Positions 1-6,145 of a stretch of DNA of 7,990 nucleotides are shown here, piece after piece. The position numbers and the translations under genes are program-made. The stretch is from Mariprofundaceae bacterium. GTDB lineage: Bacteria > Pseudomonadota > Zetaproteobacteria > Mariprofundales > Mariprofundaceae. Each line of letters opens with the position of its first letter. Positions within the stretch are counted from its first letter, which is position 1. Under the pieces are notes generated by a model, which saw only the letters and a program-made list of their open reading frames with translations, was not told where the DNA came from and ran no database searches. The DNA lies in the NCBI GenBank assembly GCA_030950975.1, contig JAUZQL010000011.1, forward strand, positions 1 through 7,990. The letters run 5' to 3'.

Positions 1-221
1 ATTTGATCTACGGCAAGTGTTCCTTTTTTATTCTGGAATTTTACTGCAACGCGCCAAGGGTATGACCGAGTAGTGGATGTAAGCGGAACAATTTGCACAG
101 TGCGTAAGCTTTGATTCATCTCATCGGGGGACACCAGCAAACAAGGGCTCACTTTGCGAATCTCAGAACCAATTGTGGGATCAAGTTTAATGAAATAAAC
201 CTCATATTGTTTGATTACCAC
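1..221 (-). CDS. mazF: MazF/PemK-family toxin (endoribonuclease-like), 3' end outside window
   Basis: Toxin half of a type II toxin-antitoxin pair; family members cleave mRNA at short specific sequences. About 73 codons are visible from a GTG start that overlaps the last codons of the antitoxin gene, and the frame stays open to the window edge. The translation carries the family hallmarks: YEVYFIKLDPTIGSE near the N-terminus, SPDEMN, VPLTSTTRSYPWRV, and a KKGTLAVDQ stretch where the family normally reads LDQIRTVDK. One oddity is that the usual R-P of the KTRPC-type motif reads V-S-P-C (about residues 21-25), so the conserved Arg, an active-site residue in characterised MazF proteins, appears to be Ser. 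The GTG start is inferred from this overlap and from homology of the first residues; no separate Shine-Dalgarno is needed if translation is coupled to the antitoxin. Family assignment is firm; whether the toxin is active is not known. Confidence 0.9.
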   Translation of the reverse strand, partial: MVIKQYEVYFIKLDPTIGSEIRKVSPCLLVSPDEMNQSLRTVQIVPLTSTTRSYPWRVAVKFQNKKGTLAVDQ

Positions 222-460
222 TCCCAGCTCTCATCATCTTCCCATACATCATGAATCAACAGCTTGTCATCGCCCTGTTCATGACAACGCTTGGCGGCTT
301 CTACCCAACCTTCACGCGCTTTTCTATGCACAGGTTTTAGTATAATCACATTGTTTTCCACACTTAGCTCAAGTGCATCATCAACTTGGCATTGATCAAG
401 CACCTTTTTTGGGATGCGAATACCTTTAGAGTTACCAATTTTCACAACGCTTACTTGCAT
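215..460 (-). CDS. mazE: MazE-like antitoxin (AbrB/SpoVT swapped-hairpin DNA-binding family)
   Basis: Antitoxin of the pair, predicted to bind and neutralise the neighbouring MazF-like toxin and to repress its own promoter. The protein has about 81 residues. Its N-terminal half is the AbrB/MazE DNA-binding fold, seen in VVKIGNSKGIRIPKKVLDQ followed by an ELSVENNVIILKP strand pair. The C-terminal tail is acidic and Trp-rich (DVWEDDESWEW), as expected for the flexible toxin-binding part of MazE. The ATG at 460 is preferred over an in-frame GTG one codon upstream because AGGAGG (472-467) lies 6 nt before the ATG but only 3 nt before the GTG. The stop codon overlaps the toxin's GTG start region, which gives the usual antitoxin-first, translationally coupled order. 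The ATG also overlaps (TGATG) the end of an upstream ORF that begins in moaC. Confidence 0.92.
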   Translation of the reverse strand: MQVSVVKIGNSKGIRIPKKVLDQCQVDDALELSVENNVIILKPVHRKAREGWVEAAKRCHEQGDDKLLIHDVWEDDESWEW

Positions 461-672
461 CACAAACCTCCTGATAAAGTAATTACATATGTAATTATGT
501 TAAACTCTTCTAACATGTCAATTTCGCTTAAAGTAACCCGACTTGCTAAGGTATTGGGCAACATGTGAATTTCACCACTGGCAATCGCAATTCGGGTGGT
601 GATCTCTTTATCAGACACATCCACCATGCGCCCACGTCCAGCCGTATCAAAATGGGTTAACTCATTCTTCAT
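460..672 (-). pseudogene. moaC: moaC 5' remnant (cyclic pyranopterin monophosphate synthase), truncated
   Basis: Only the first ~43 codons (672-544) match MoaC, which converts the MoaA product to cyclic pyranopterin monophosphate in molybdenum cofactor synthesis. The diagnostic N-terminus is present: LTHFDTAGRGRMVDVSDK, then a short helix region ending in MLPNTLA. Intact MoaC is about 160 residues, and everything that forms the active site and hexamer interface is missing. After TLA the reading frame continues through non-homologous sequence that contains the mazEF promoter. It stops with a TGA overlapping the mazE ATG. The remnant therefore cannot encode a working enzyme. Whether the 3' part of moaC survives beyond mazF, outside the window, cannot be seen. 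The identification rests on residue similarity over a short stretch but is quite specific. Confidence 0.82.
480..521 (-). promoter_or_regulatory. mazEF promoter with palindromic operator
   Basis: On the minus strand, a perfect -35 hexamer TTGACA (521-516) is followed after 16 nt by CATAAT (499-494), a 5/6 match to the -10 consensus. A perfect 18-bp palindrome, TAATTACATATGTAATTA (480-497), overlaps the -10 box and lies just upstream of the mazE Shine-Dalgarno. This is the arrangement expected for an operator bound by the MazE antitoxin or the MazEF complex, in which bound protein blocks RNA polymerase. The sequence elements are directly visible; binding by MazE is inferred from how mazEF modules are autoregulated in general. 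Confidence 0.75.
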
Positions 673-776
673 AGCAGAATTGAGACTTAATCACGCGTAA
701 GCTGTGAAAATACTTGGTATCCCTATGGCTTTATGTAACTTTGGGATTCATAACTTTTGAACTTGGAGATTGTCTT

Positions 777-1058
777 ATGGTGAAACATATTGTGATGTGG
801 AAGCTTAAAAATAAAGCCGATTGTGCCATTATCCGAGATAAGTTAAATGGTTTGATGGGCAAAATACCGGGTTTATTAAAGATTGAAGTCGGCATTGATT
901 TTAGTAACAATGATGCTGCCTTTCATATGGTTTTAGTGGCTGATTTGGAAAGCAAAGAAGCATTAGAGGCGTATCGCATTCACCCCGAGCATCAAGCTGT
1001 AATTCCCTTGGTACAAACAGCGGCGATTGATCGCGCAGTTGTAGATTACGAAATTTAA
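777..1058 (+). CDS. Dabb family protein (stress-responsive alpha/beta-barrel domain)
   Basis: Small 93-residue protein of the dimeric alpha/beta-barrel (Dabb) superfamily. The whole protein is one domain. It starts with the typical MVKHIVMWKLKNK strand, continues with a helix and IPGLLKIEVGIDF, and carries the signature DLESKEALEAYRIHPEHQAV near the C-terminus, where YxxHPxH is the conserved core. The reading frame is open upstream to 714, but the ATG at 777 is chosen because the homology begins there and a GGAG (765-768) sits 8 nt before it. Known relatives range from plant stress proteins to bacterial proteins of unknown role; some Dabb proteins bind or process small hydrophobic compounds. 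No specific substrate can be inferred. It is divergent from the moaC remnant and separated from yebC by about 130 bp, so probably transcribed alone. Confidence 0.85.
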   Translation: MVKHIVMWKLKNKADCAIIRDKLNGLMGKIPGLLKIEVGIDFSNNDAAFHMVLVADLESKEALEAYRIHPEHQAVIPLVQTAAIDRAVVDYEI

Positions 1059-1186
1059 CAATTTACCTGATAAAGCATGTGCGAGCTTCTTTATCTTGGG
1101 ATAGGATACGCATCATTCATCAAAACATTAAATAAGCAGTATGATAGGTTCATAGAACATATTTAGGCTGTAAGGGAGTGTTCCTT

Positions 1187-1903
1187 TTGGGAAGAGCATA
1201 CCAAAATAAAAAATTAGATATGGCTAAAACGGCGGGAGCTAAAACGAAAGTTTACTCCAAATACGGTCGTGAAATTTATGTTTGCGCAAAAAGTGGTGGT
1301 GTTGACCCTAATGGTAATTTATCACTTCGCCGTTTAATTGAAAAAGCCAAAAAAGACCAAGTACCTGCACATGTGATTAAAAATGCGTTGGATAAAGCAG
1401 AAGGTGGTGGTGGCGAAGATTTTACTCCAGCGCGTTATGAAGGTTTTGGCCCTAACAATTGCATGGTGATTGTTGATTGTTTGACAGACAATCATAACCG
1501 TACATTCAAAGATGTTCGTCAATGCTTCAATAAAAATGGCTCTAAATTGGCAGGACCAGGTGCTGTGGCACATATGTTTGATCATCAAGCTGTATTCGCC
1601 TTTAAAGGTGATGATGAAGATGTTGTTTTAGAAGCGTTGATGATGGCAGATGTTGATGTGAGCGATATTGAGTGTCTTGATGGCATGATCACCGTATTTG
1701 CGCCGCATACCGAATTTAACCATGTGAAAACTGCCTTAATCGAAGCTTTTCCTGATATTGTTTTTGCCATGGATGAAATTTCTTATGAACCACAAAATCT
1801 AACCGAATTAACAGGTGATGATGTGGTACTATTTGAAGCTTTATTGGAAGCACTGAATGACTGTGATGATGTACAAAAAGTGTATCACAGTGTTGATATT
1901 TAA
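1187..1903 (+). CDS. YebC/PmpR family protein (YeeN-like), TTG start
   Basis: Member of the YebC/PmpR (TACO1-like) family, described variously as a DNA-binding transcriptional regulator and, more recently, as a ribosome-associated factor helping translation. The 238-residue length is normal for the family. The N-terminus (GRAYQNKKLDMAKTAGAKT, then VYSKYGREIYV) and the sequence GPNNCMVIVDCLTDNHNRTF resemble the E. coli YeeN branch more than canonical YebC, which starts MAGHSKWANIK. Further hallmarks are the RYEGFGP motif (about residues 83-89), GSKLAGPGAVAHMF (118-131) and the C-terminal DDVQKVYHSVDI. I place the start at TTG 1187: it gives an initiator Met followed by GRAYQNKK, matching homologues, and AAGGGAG (1172-1178) lies 8 nt upstream. 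The GTG at 1178 overlaps that ribosome binding site. Annotators looking only for ATG would begin at 1220 and lose 11 conserved residues. The gene ends 24 bp before dapA. Confidence 0.92.
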   Translation: MGRAYQNKKLDMAKTAGAKTKVYSKYGREIYVCAKSGGVDPNGNLSLRRLIEKAKKDQVPAHVIKNALDKAEGGGGEDFTPARYEGFGPNNCMVIVDCLTDNHNRTFKDVRQCFNKNGSKLAGPGAVAHMFDHQAVFAFKGDDEDVVLEALMMADVDVSDIECLDGMITVFAPHTEFNHVKTALIEAFPDIVFAMDEISYEPQNLTELTGDDVVLFEALLEALNDCDDVQKVYHSVDI

Positions 1904-1927
1904 TTCAATCACACATAAGGATTTTAT

Positions 1928-2836
1928 ATGTTTCAAGGTACGATGACGGCGTTGGTGACGCCATTCAAAGAAAATAATGACCATCAATGGGTGGTCGATG
2001 AAGATGCATATTGCGCCCACTTGGATCGTCAGATGGAAGCGGGCATTGATGCGTTTATTCCTGCTGGAACGACAGGTGAAGCTGCCACACTAAGTTTTGA
2101 TGAACATAAGCGTTTGATTGATATGACGGTTCAACATGTTCATGGACGTGTTCCTGTGATTGCAGGTACAGGCAGCAATAACACCGCCGAATCGATTGCA
2201 TTGACCCAAGCTGCCAAATCCTTGGGCGCAGATGCAGCCTTATTGATTTCACCTTATTACAATAAACCCATGCAAGAAGGTATTTATCAACATTATAAAG
2301 CGGTGGCAGATGCGGTTCATTTACCACAAATTTTATACAATGTTCCAGGGCGCACGCATTCCAATATTGAGCCTGAAACCACCGCACGTTTGGCAAAACA
2401 TCCGCATATTGTAGGTATCAAAGATGCCACATCCGATTTGGCATATTTAACACGCACGATGATGCAATGCCCTGATAACTTTGAATTTTATTCGGGTGAT
2501 GATGCCACCACACTTCCTTTTTTGTTTTTAGGCGGTTCAGCTGTGATTTCTGTGGTTTCCAATGTTGCACCAAAAACCATGAAAAAATTAACCACATCCA
2601 TGCAAGTAAACGATTTTACGGCCGCTAAGAAAGCGCATTTTTCATTGCAAGATTTAAGTGATGCGATGTTTATGCAAAGCAACCCTATTCCTGTGAAAGC
2701 TGCGTGTGCGCTGTTGGGCTGGATGAATGGCACTTTACGTTTACCACTCACCTCACTTCATGCGGATGATACCAAACGTCTTGCAGCTACCATGCGAGCC
2801 TTTCAATCCACTGAGGAAAAACTCGTACTCGCTTAA
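1928..2836 (+). CDS. dapA: 4-hydroxy-tetrahydrodipicolinate synthase
   Basis: Cytoplasmic enzyme that condenses pyruvate with aspartate semialdehyde, the first committed step of the diaminopimelate/lysine pathway feeding peptidoglycan and lysine. The 302-residue protein is a single (beta/alpha)8 barrel with all key parts visible: PAGTTGE (residues 45-51, the Thr-Thr pair of the proton relay), SPYYNKP (108-114, with the Tyr donated across the dimer), ILYNVPGRT (135-143, catalytic Tyr137 and substrate-binding Arg142) and GIKDAT (163-168, Schiff-base Lys165). AAGGA (1917-1921) lies 6 nt before the ATG. The gene follows yebC by 24 bp and precedes a sensor kinase gene by 9 bp, so it may head or sit inside an operon with the two-component system. 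In many gammaproteobacteria dapA is instead followed by bamC, which is absent here. No residue anomaly was seen. Confidence 0.97.
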   Translation: MFQGTMTALVTPFKENNDHQWVVDEDAYCAHLDRQMEAGIDAFIPAGTTGEAATLSFDEHKRLIDMTVQHVHGRVPVIAGTGSNNTAESIALTQAAKSLGADAALLISPYYNKPMQEGIYQHYKAVADAVHLPQILYNVPGRTHSNIEPETTARLAKHPHIVGIKDATSDLAYLTRTMMQCPDNFEFYSGDDATTLPFLFLGGSAVISVVSNVAPKTMKKLTTSMQVNDFTAAKKAHFSLQDLSDAMFMQSNPIPVKAACALLGWMNGTLRLPLTSLHADDTKRLAATMRAFQSTEEKLVLA

Positions 2837-2845
2837 CTCATCACC

Positions 2846-4195
2846 ATGATTTTTGCTGTAAAGAATGTACCTTTTCATCGCCGTTTGATTTTTTCATTGC
2901 GGCGATTGGTGCATTCTTTTGCTTATTTTTTAGCCAGTGTCGTTGCGCTTTGGTTGTTTTTGGCGGTTTTGATGTTGGCAGAATCGGCTGTTTATGCGAT
3001 GACAGGCGTGTCTGTTTCGATGTGGGCGATGGTCATCGCTGCGCTTGCAGCCGCTTGGTTTTTTTTACCTGTTGTGCAGTTTTTACAACACCTAATGGAT
3101 CGCCTCTTGTTTCGTCAGCAATTGGATACCTTGCATGCGATTCAAGCCTTAGGCGTGAGTGATTTGGCATCCTTACCTCAAGAACATGTGGAAATGGCAT
3201 TATTGGAACGTATTGCCACGATTTGCCATCGTTCAAACGTCGTTTTAGATGAACGTAATGATGATGGAACAGGGCGGCTTTTTTGTTATCCGAAAGGCTC
3301 GCCTGTTCCACCCTTACATGGTCAAAGCAGTTCTTTTTATGAATTAATTTTACCCATTCAATGGCAACAAGGTATGGCATGGTTACATCTTGGTTCACGC
3401 ACGGATGGATGGCCAACCGATCAAGATGAGCGAAGAAGCTTGAAAAGTTTGGCGAATTTTGCTGCCATAAGCTTGGAGCATGCAAGACTTTCACATCAAC
3501 AGTCCCAACAGGTTCGTTTGGATTCAATCAGTCGTGTGACAGGGCAACTTCATTCCCACGATATTAAAAATCGTCTGCATGATTTGGCATTCTTAGCCCA
3601 TCATATGGAATCAGGGAAGCTGGAAGAAGATGAGTTGAAAGTCTTGGTCGGCTCGATTCGTAAAGTCGTTGGTCGCATGGAGACGGTGATGTTGCGCATG
3701 GCAGATCCCAATGCTCCGATTCACCCCAAGTTTCAACCATGTGATTTGACAGCCCTTTTAAAACAGCAAATAGATGAACGGTTATGGCCAGAGTTAATTC
3801 ATCTTGATTGTGATTTACCCCCGTTGCCAGCCATTAAAGGGGATGCTGTATTGTTGCAGGGTGTCTTTGAAAATCTGTTTGATAATGCTACACAAGCCAT
3901 GAACAAACAGGGTTTCTTACACATTCGAGCCCAACAAGATGAAAAAAATATCATGCTTTCGGTGCGTGATGAAGGCAATGGTATGAGTGATGACTTTATC
4001 AAAAAACGCTTGTTTCGCTTATTTTCAACCAGCAAAGAAGATGGACTCGGTATTGGTTTATATTTAAGTCAGCGGATTATTGAAGCGCATAATGGTCAAC
4101 TTTTTGCCAGTAGTGAGGGAATCGGTAAAGGTTCCACGTTTTGGGTTGTTTTACCCTGTTTTGAGTATCAAGAACACGAGGTCAGTCTACCATGA
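2846..4195 (+). CDS. membrane-anchored sensor histidine kinase with HDIKN-type phosphoacceptor motif
   Basis: Sensor kinase of 449 residues, probably in the inner membrane, and likely partner of the response regulator that overlaps it by 4 bp. Two hydrophobic segments (about 26-48 and 57-76) form a short N-terminal anchor with almost no periplasmic loop. Residues ~105-215 look like a GAF-type cytosolic sensory domain (LLERIATICHR, then LPIQWQQGMAWLHLG). The phosphoacceptor motif is H238-D-I-K-N rather than the common H-E-x-R/K-x-P; similar HDxKN boxes occur in PrsK-type kinases associated with exosortase systems. The ATPase domain is complete: N box ENLFDNATQAM (342-352), G1 DEGNG (375-379), F box LFRLFSTSK (389-397), G2 GLGIGL (400-405). 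No clear Shine-Dalgarno precedes the ATG, which suggests coupling to dapA. The signal sensed is unknown; the near absence of a periplasmic domain points to a membrane or cytosolic cue. Confidence 0.9.
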   Translation: MIFAVKNVPFHRRLIFSLRRLVHSFAYFLASVVALWLFLAVLMLAESAVYAMTGVSVSMWAMVIAALAAAWFFLPVVQFLQHLMDRLLFRQQLDTLHAIQALGVSDLASLPQEHVEMALLERIATICHRSNVVLDERNDDGTGRLFCYPKGSPVPPLHGQSSSFYELILPIQWQQGMAWLHLGSRTDGWPTDQDERRSLKSLANFAAISLEHARLSHQQSQQVRLDSISRVTGQLHSHDIKNRLHDLAFLAHHMESGKLEEDELKVLVGSIRKVVGRMETVMLRMADPNAPIHPKFQPCDLTALLKQQIDERLWPELIHLDCDLPPLPAIKGDAVLLQGVFENLFDNATQAMNKQGFLHIRAQQDEKNIMLSVRDEGNGMSDDFIKKRLFRLFSTSKEDGLGIGLYLSQRIIEAHNGQLFASSEGIGKGSTFWVVLPCFEYQEHEVSLP

Positions 4196-5607
4196 AGATG
4201 CAAAGTATTTTAGTCATTGATGACAATGATATTAACCGTTTGAATCTAAAATTGTTGCTAAAAAATGATTATCAAGTGTTGGAAGCAGGTGATCCCAGTC
4301 TCGCAGAAGATTGCCTCGCTAAACATCGTGTGGATTTAGTGATTCTTGATTTAGCCTTGCCACCTGAACCTGATAATCCTGAAATTGGTTTGGCATATCT
4401 TTGTCAGCTCAAACAAGAAAATCCAGATACACCTGTGGTAGTGATTACAGGGCATGATCAACATGAATTAGCCTTGCGTGCTCAAGCCGATGGTGCCTTG
4501 GGTTTTTTTGGTAAACCCTTCAATCCTGATGATGTCAAAGTGACGGTTGATCAAGCCATGCAAGCCCGTCAACAGGCTTTGCGTGAAGCACAGCTTCAAC
4601 ATGCTTTGGATGCACGTATGGGACATCATATTTTGGGTGAAACCCCTGAAATTCGCCAATTATGCAACTTGATTGCTCAAGTCGCGCCAACACCTTCAAG
4701 TGTGTTGATTCGTGGTGAGACAGGTGTCGGAAAAGAATTGGTCGCCCGTTGTTTACATGAACAAAGTCAGCGTTCGAAATGCCCCTTTATTGCCATTAAC
4801 TGTGCTGCGATGAGTGTGGAACACCTTGAATCCGAATTGTTTGGGCATGAAAAATTTGCTTTTTCAGGTGCTGGTGAACGTAAACTAGGCTGGTTTGAAC
4901 GTGCCAATGGCGGCACCTTGTTTTTGGATGAAGTAGCAGGTATGCCATTATCAGTGCAAGCCAAGTTGCTACGTGTGTTGGAACATGGTGAATTTTCACG
5001 GCTTGGTGGGGATTCCATGATTACATCGGACGTGCGTTTGATTTGTTCGAGTAAAATGGACTTGGAAAGCTTGATTCAACAAGGTGATTTCCGTGATGAT
5101 CTTTATTATCGCATTCATGTGGTGGAAATAAATGTACCTTCTTTAAGTGATCATATCGATGATTTACCGCTACTGGTGGATCATATTTTATTACAAAAAT
5201 CTGCCTTATGTGGTAAAAATATTGAATCCGTCAGTGAGCATGTCTTACAACAAATGCGTGACTATTCTTGGCCAGGTAATGTGAGAGAATTGGAAAATGT
5301 GATTGAACGTGCCGTTGTGCTGTGTACCTCAAACAGCATTGAAGAATTACCCTCATTGCTCAATGCGAATTTGCTTCAAGCCTCGGTCGATCCTTTTGAC
5401 GCTTGGTTACAAAGTTTGCCTGAAGAAAAGATTCGAGCCGAAAAAGAACTGGCTAATTTTGAACGCCGTTTATTATTAACCGCCCTTCAACGCCATCAAA
5501 ACATCAAAACCAAAGCAGGGCGATGGTTGGGTTTTGGGGATCGTGCCAAAGATAAAATGCGTTATTTGTGCGATAAATACAATATTGAAATTCATGAAGA
5601 TTCATGA
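4192..5607 (+). CDS. NtrC-type response regulator with degenerate GAFTGA loop
   Basis: Response regulator of 471 residues in three parts. The receiver domain (1-~125) has acidic pair D10/D11, phosphoacceptor D53, T86 and K108. The AAA+ domain (~145-385) has Walker A GETGVGKE (175-182), Walker B GGTLFLDE (240-247), arginine-finger region FRDDLYYR (300-307) and sensor II region WPGNVRELEN (360-369). The C-terminal ~60 residues resemble a Fis-type helix-turn-helix (LLLTALQRHQNIKTKAG) but have a longer, unusual ending. The loop that should read GAFTGA and touch sigma-54 reads FAFSGA (222-227), and sensor I, normally ATNRDL, reads SSKMDL. ATP binding and phosphorylation thus look preserved, while classical sigma-54 activation is doubtful. 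The start overlaps the kinase stop (ATGA), and the gene's own stop overlaps the next start, so the three genes are translationally coupled. Targets are unknown. The architecture is certain; the mechanism is not. Confidence 0.93.
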   Translation: MKMQSILVIDDNDINRLNLKLLLKNDYQVLEAGDPSLAEDCLAKHRVDLVILDLALPPEPDNPEIGLAYLCQLKQENPDTPVVVITGHDQHELALRAQADGALGFFGKPFNPDDVKVTVDQAMQARQQALREAQLQHALDARMGHHILGETPEIRQLCNLIAQVAPTPSSVLIRGETGVGKELVARCLHEQSQRSKCPFIAINCAAMSVEHLESELFGHEKFAFSGAGERKLGWFERANGGTLFLDEVAGMPLSVQAKLLRVLEHGEFSRLGGDSMITSDVRLICSSKMDLESLIQQGDFRDDLYYRIHVVEINVPSLSDHIDDLPLLVDHILLQKSALCGKNIESVSEHVLQQMRDYSWPGNVRELENVIERAVVLCTSNSIEELPSLLNANLLQASVDPFDAWLQSLPEEKIRAEKELANFERRLLLTALQRHQNIKTKAGRWLGFGDRAKDKMRYLCDKYNIEIHEDS

Positions 5608-5996
5608 GGACTTTTTGCTGTCTTTTAGCATTCTTTTTAAGCTTTACGGTTCATGCGGAAGAACAAAAAGACTATCTTTATTTTCGTGATGTCAACGTTG
5701 CCCCCTATCAAAATTTGCGTGAATTTTTTGATATGCCTGATCGTTCGGGTCATTATCAAGTGACCTTAGTGTCCGATTCTATTGGCCCTCTAACCTTTGA
5801 TGTACGCCGTGTGAAAGGTGAAAAAGAAACGCCCTTACTAAAAACACGCAGCTATGCTATAGGTGATCATGAATTTCATGCAGTCTTTAAAAACCAGGCA
5901 GGTAACGATGATTTACTGGTTGAAATTGCCAACTCCAATCCTGTGTTTCGTGCAAAAGTTTCTGTGATTGTGGTGGAGCTTCCAGACGAAAATTAA
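5604..5996 (+). CDS. small secreted/periplasmic protein of unknown function
   Basis: I do not recognise a family. The 130-residue product begins with a clear Sec signal peptide: MRTF, a hydrophobic core CCLLAFFLSFTV, and a probable signal peptidase I site after HA18 (VHA|EE), with no lipobox. The mature ~112 residues have alternating hydrophobic and polar residues that suggest a beta-sandwich (for example HYQVTLVSDSIGPLTFDVRR, and the closing strand AKVSVIVVELPDEN). No cysteine remains in the mature part and no catalytic motif is evident. The ATG overlaps the response regulator stop (ATGA), so it is probably made together with the kinase and regulator. It could be a periplasmic accessory or sensor-input protein for the kinase, or an output of the operon; the sequence does not decide between these. 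It ends about 150 bp before the convergent smr gene. Confidence 0.8.
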   Translation: MRTFCCLLAFFLSFTVHAEEQKDYLYFRDVNVAPYQNLREFFDMPDRSGHYQVTLVSDSIGPLTFDVRRVKGEKETPLLKTRSYAIGDHEFHAVFKNQAGNDDLLVEIANSNPVFRAKVSVIVVELPDEN

Positions 5997-6145
5997 ATGT
6001 CTGATGTTATGCACAGTTCATGCTATTAAGCTTCTACTCTGAGCGATGGCGCCGAATGGAATATCAAGGCATGGCTAAAGCCGTACTCCCAAAATATAAT
6101 GATTTTAAGCATCAGATGACGCATTTTTCATCAAAATCCATAACA
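5997..6145. other. convergent intergenic region with short inverted repeat and possible small ORF
   Basis: The plus-strand signalling operon and the minus-strand lnt-gpsA-smr operon end facing each other here. I find no classical GC-rich hairpin with a T-tract on either strand; the best candidate is a weak minus-strand hairpin (GCGTC/GATGC with one G-U pair, near 6112-6125). CTGATGTTATG (6001-6011) is repeated as its exact reverse complement, CATAACATCAG (6139-6149), at the other edge. A 53-codon plus-strand ORF runs from 6020 to 6181, overlapping the end of smr; it has no obvious Shine-Dalgarno. Confidence 0.4.

Noticed and set aside
460..543. Novel C-terminal domain on the moaC fragment
   Set aside because: The residues come from reading through the mazEF promoter and palindrome, so they are best explained as a chance in-frame extension.
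1069..1095. Inverted repeat GATAAAG ... CTTTATC after the Dabb gene, as a possible terminator
   Set aside because: The stem is A+T-rich, the loop is 13 nt and no T-run follows, so I did not call it a terminator.
1178..1186. GTG start for the YebC-type gene at 1178
   Set aside because: It overlaps the AAGGGAG ribosome binding site, and homologous N-termini begin at the TTG three codons later.
3033..3527. A 164-residue open frame on the minus strand inside the kinase gene
   Set aside because: It is antisense to a clearly conserved kinase region, has no recognisable domain or ribosome binding site, and reads as low-quality protein.
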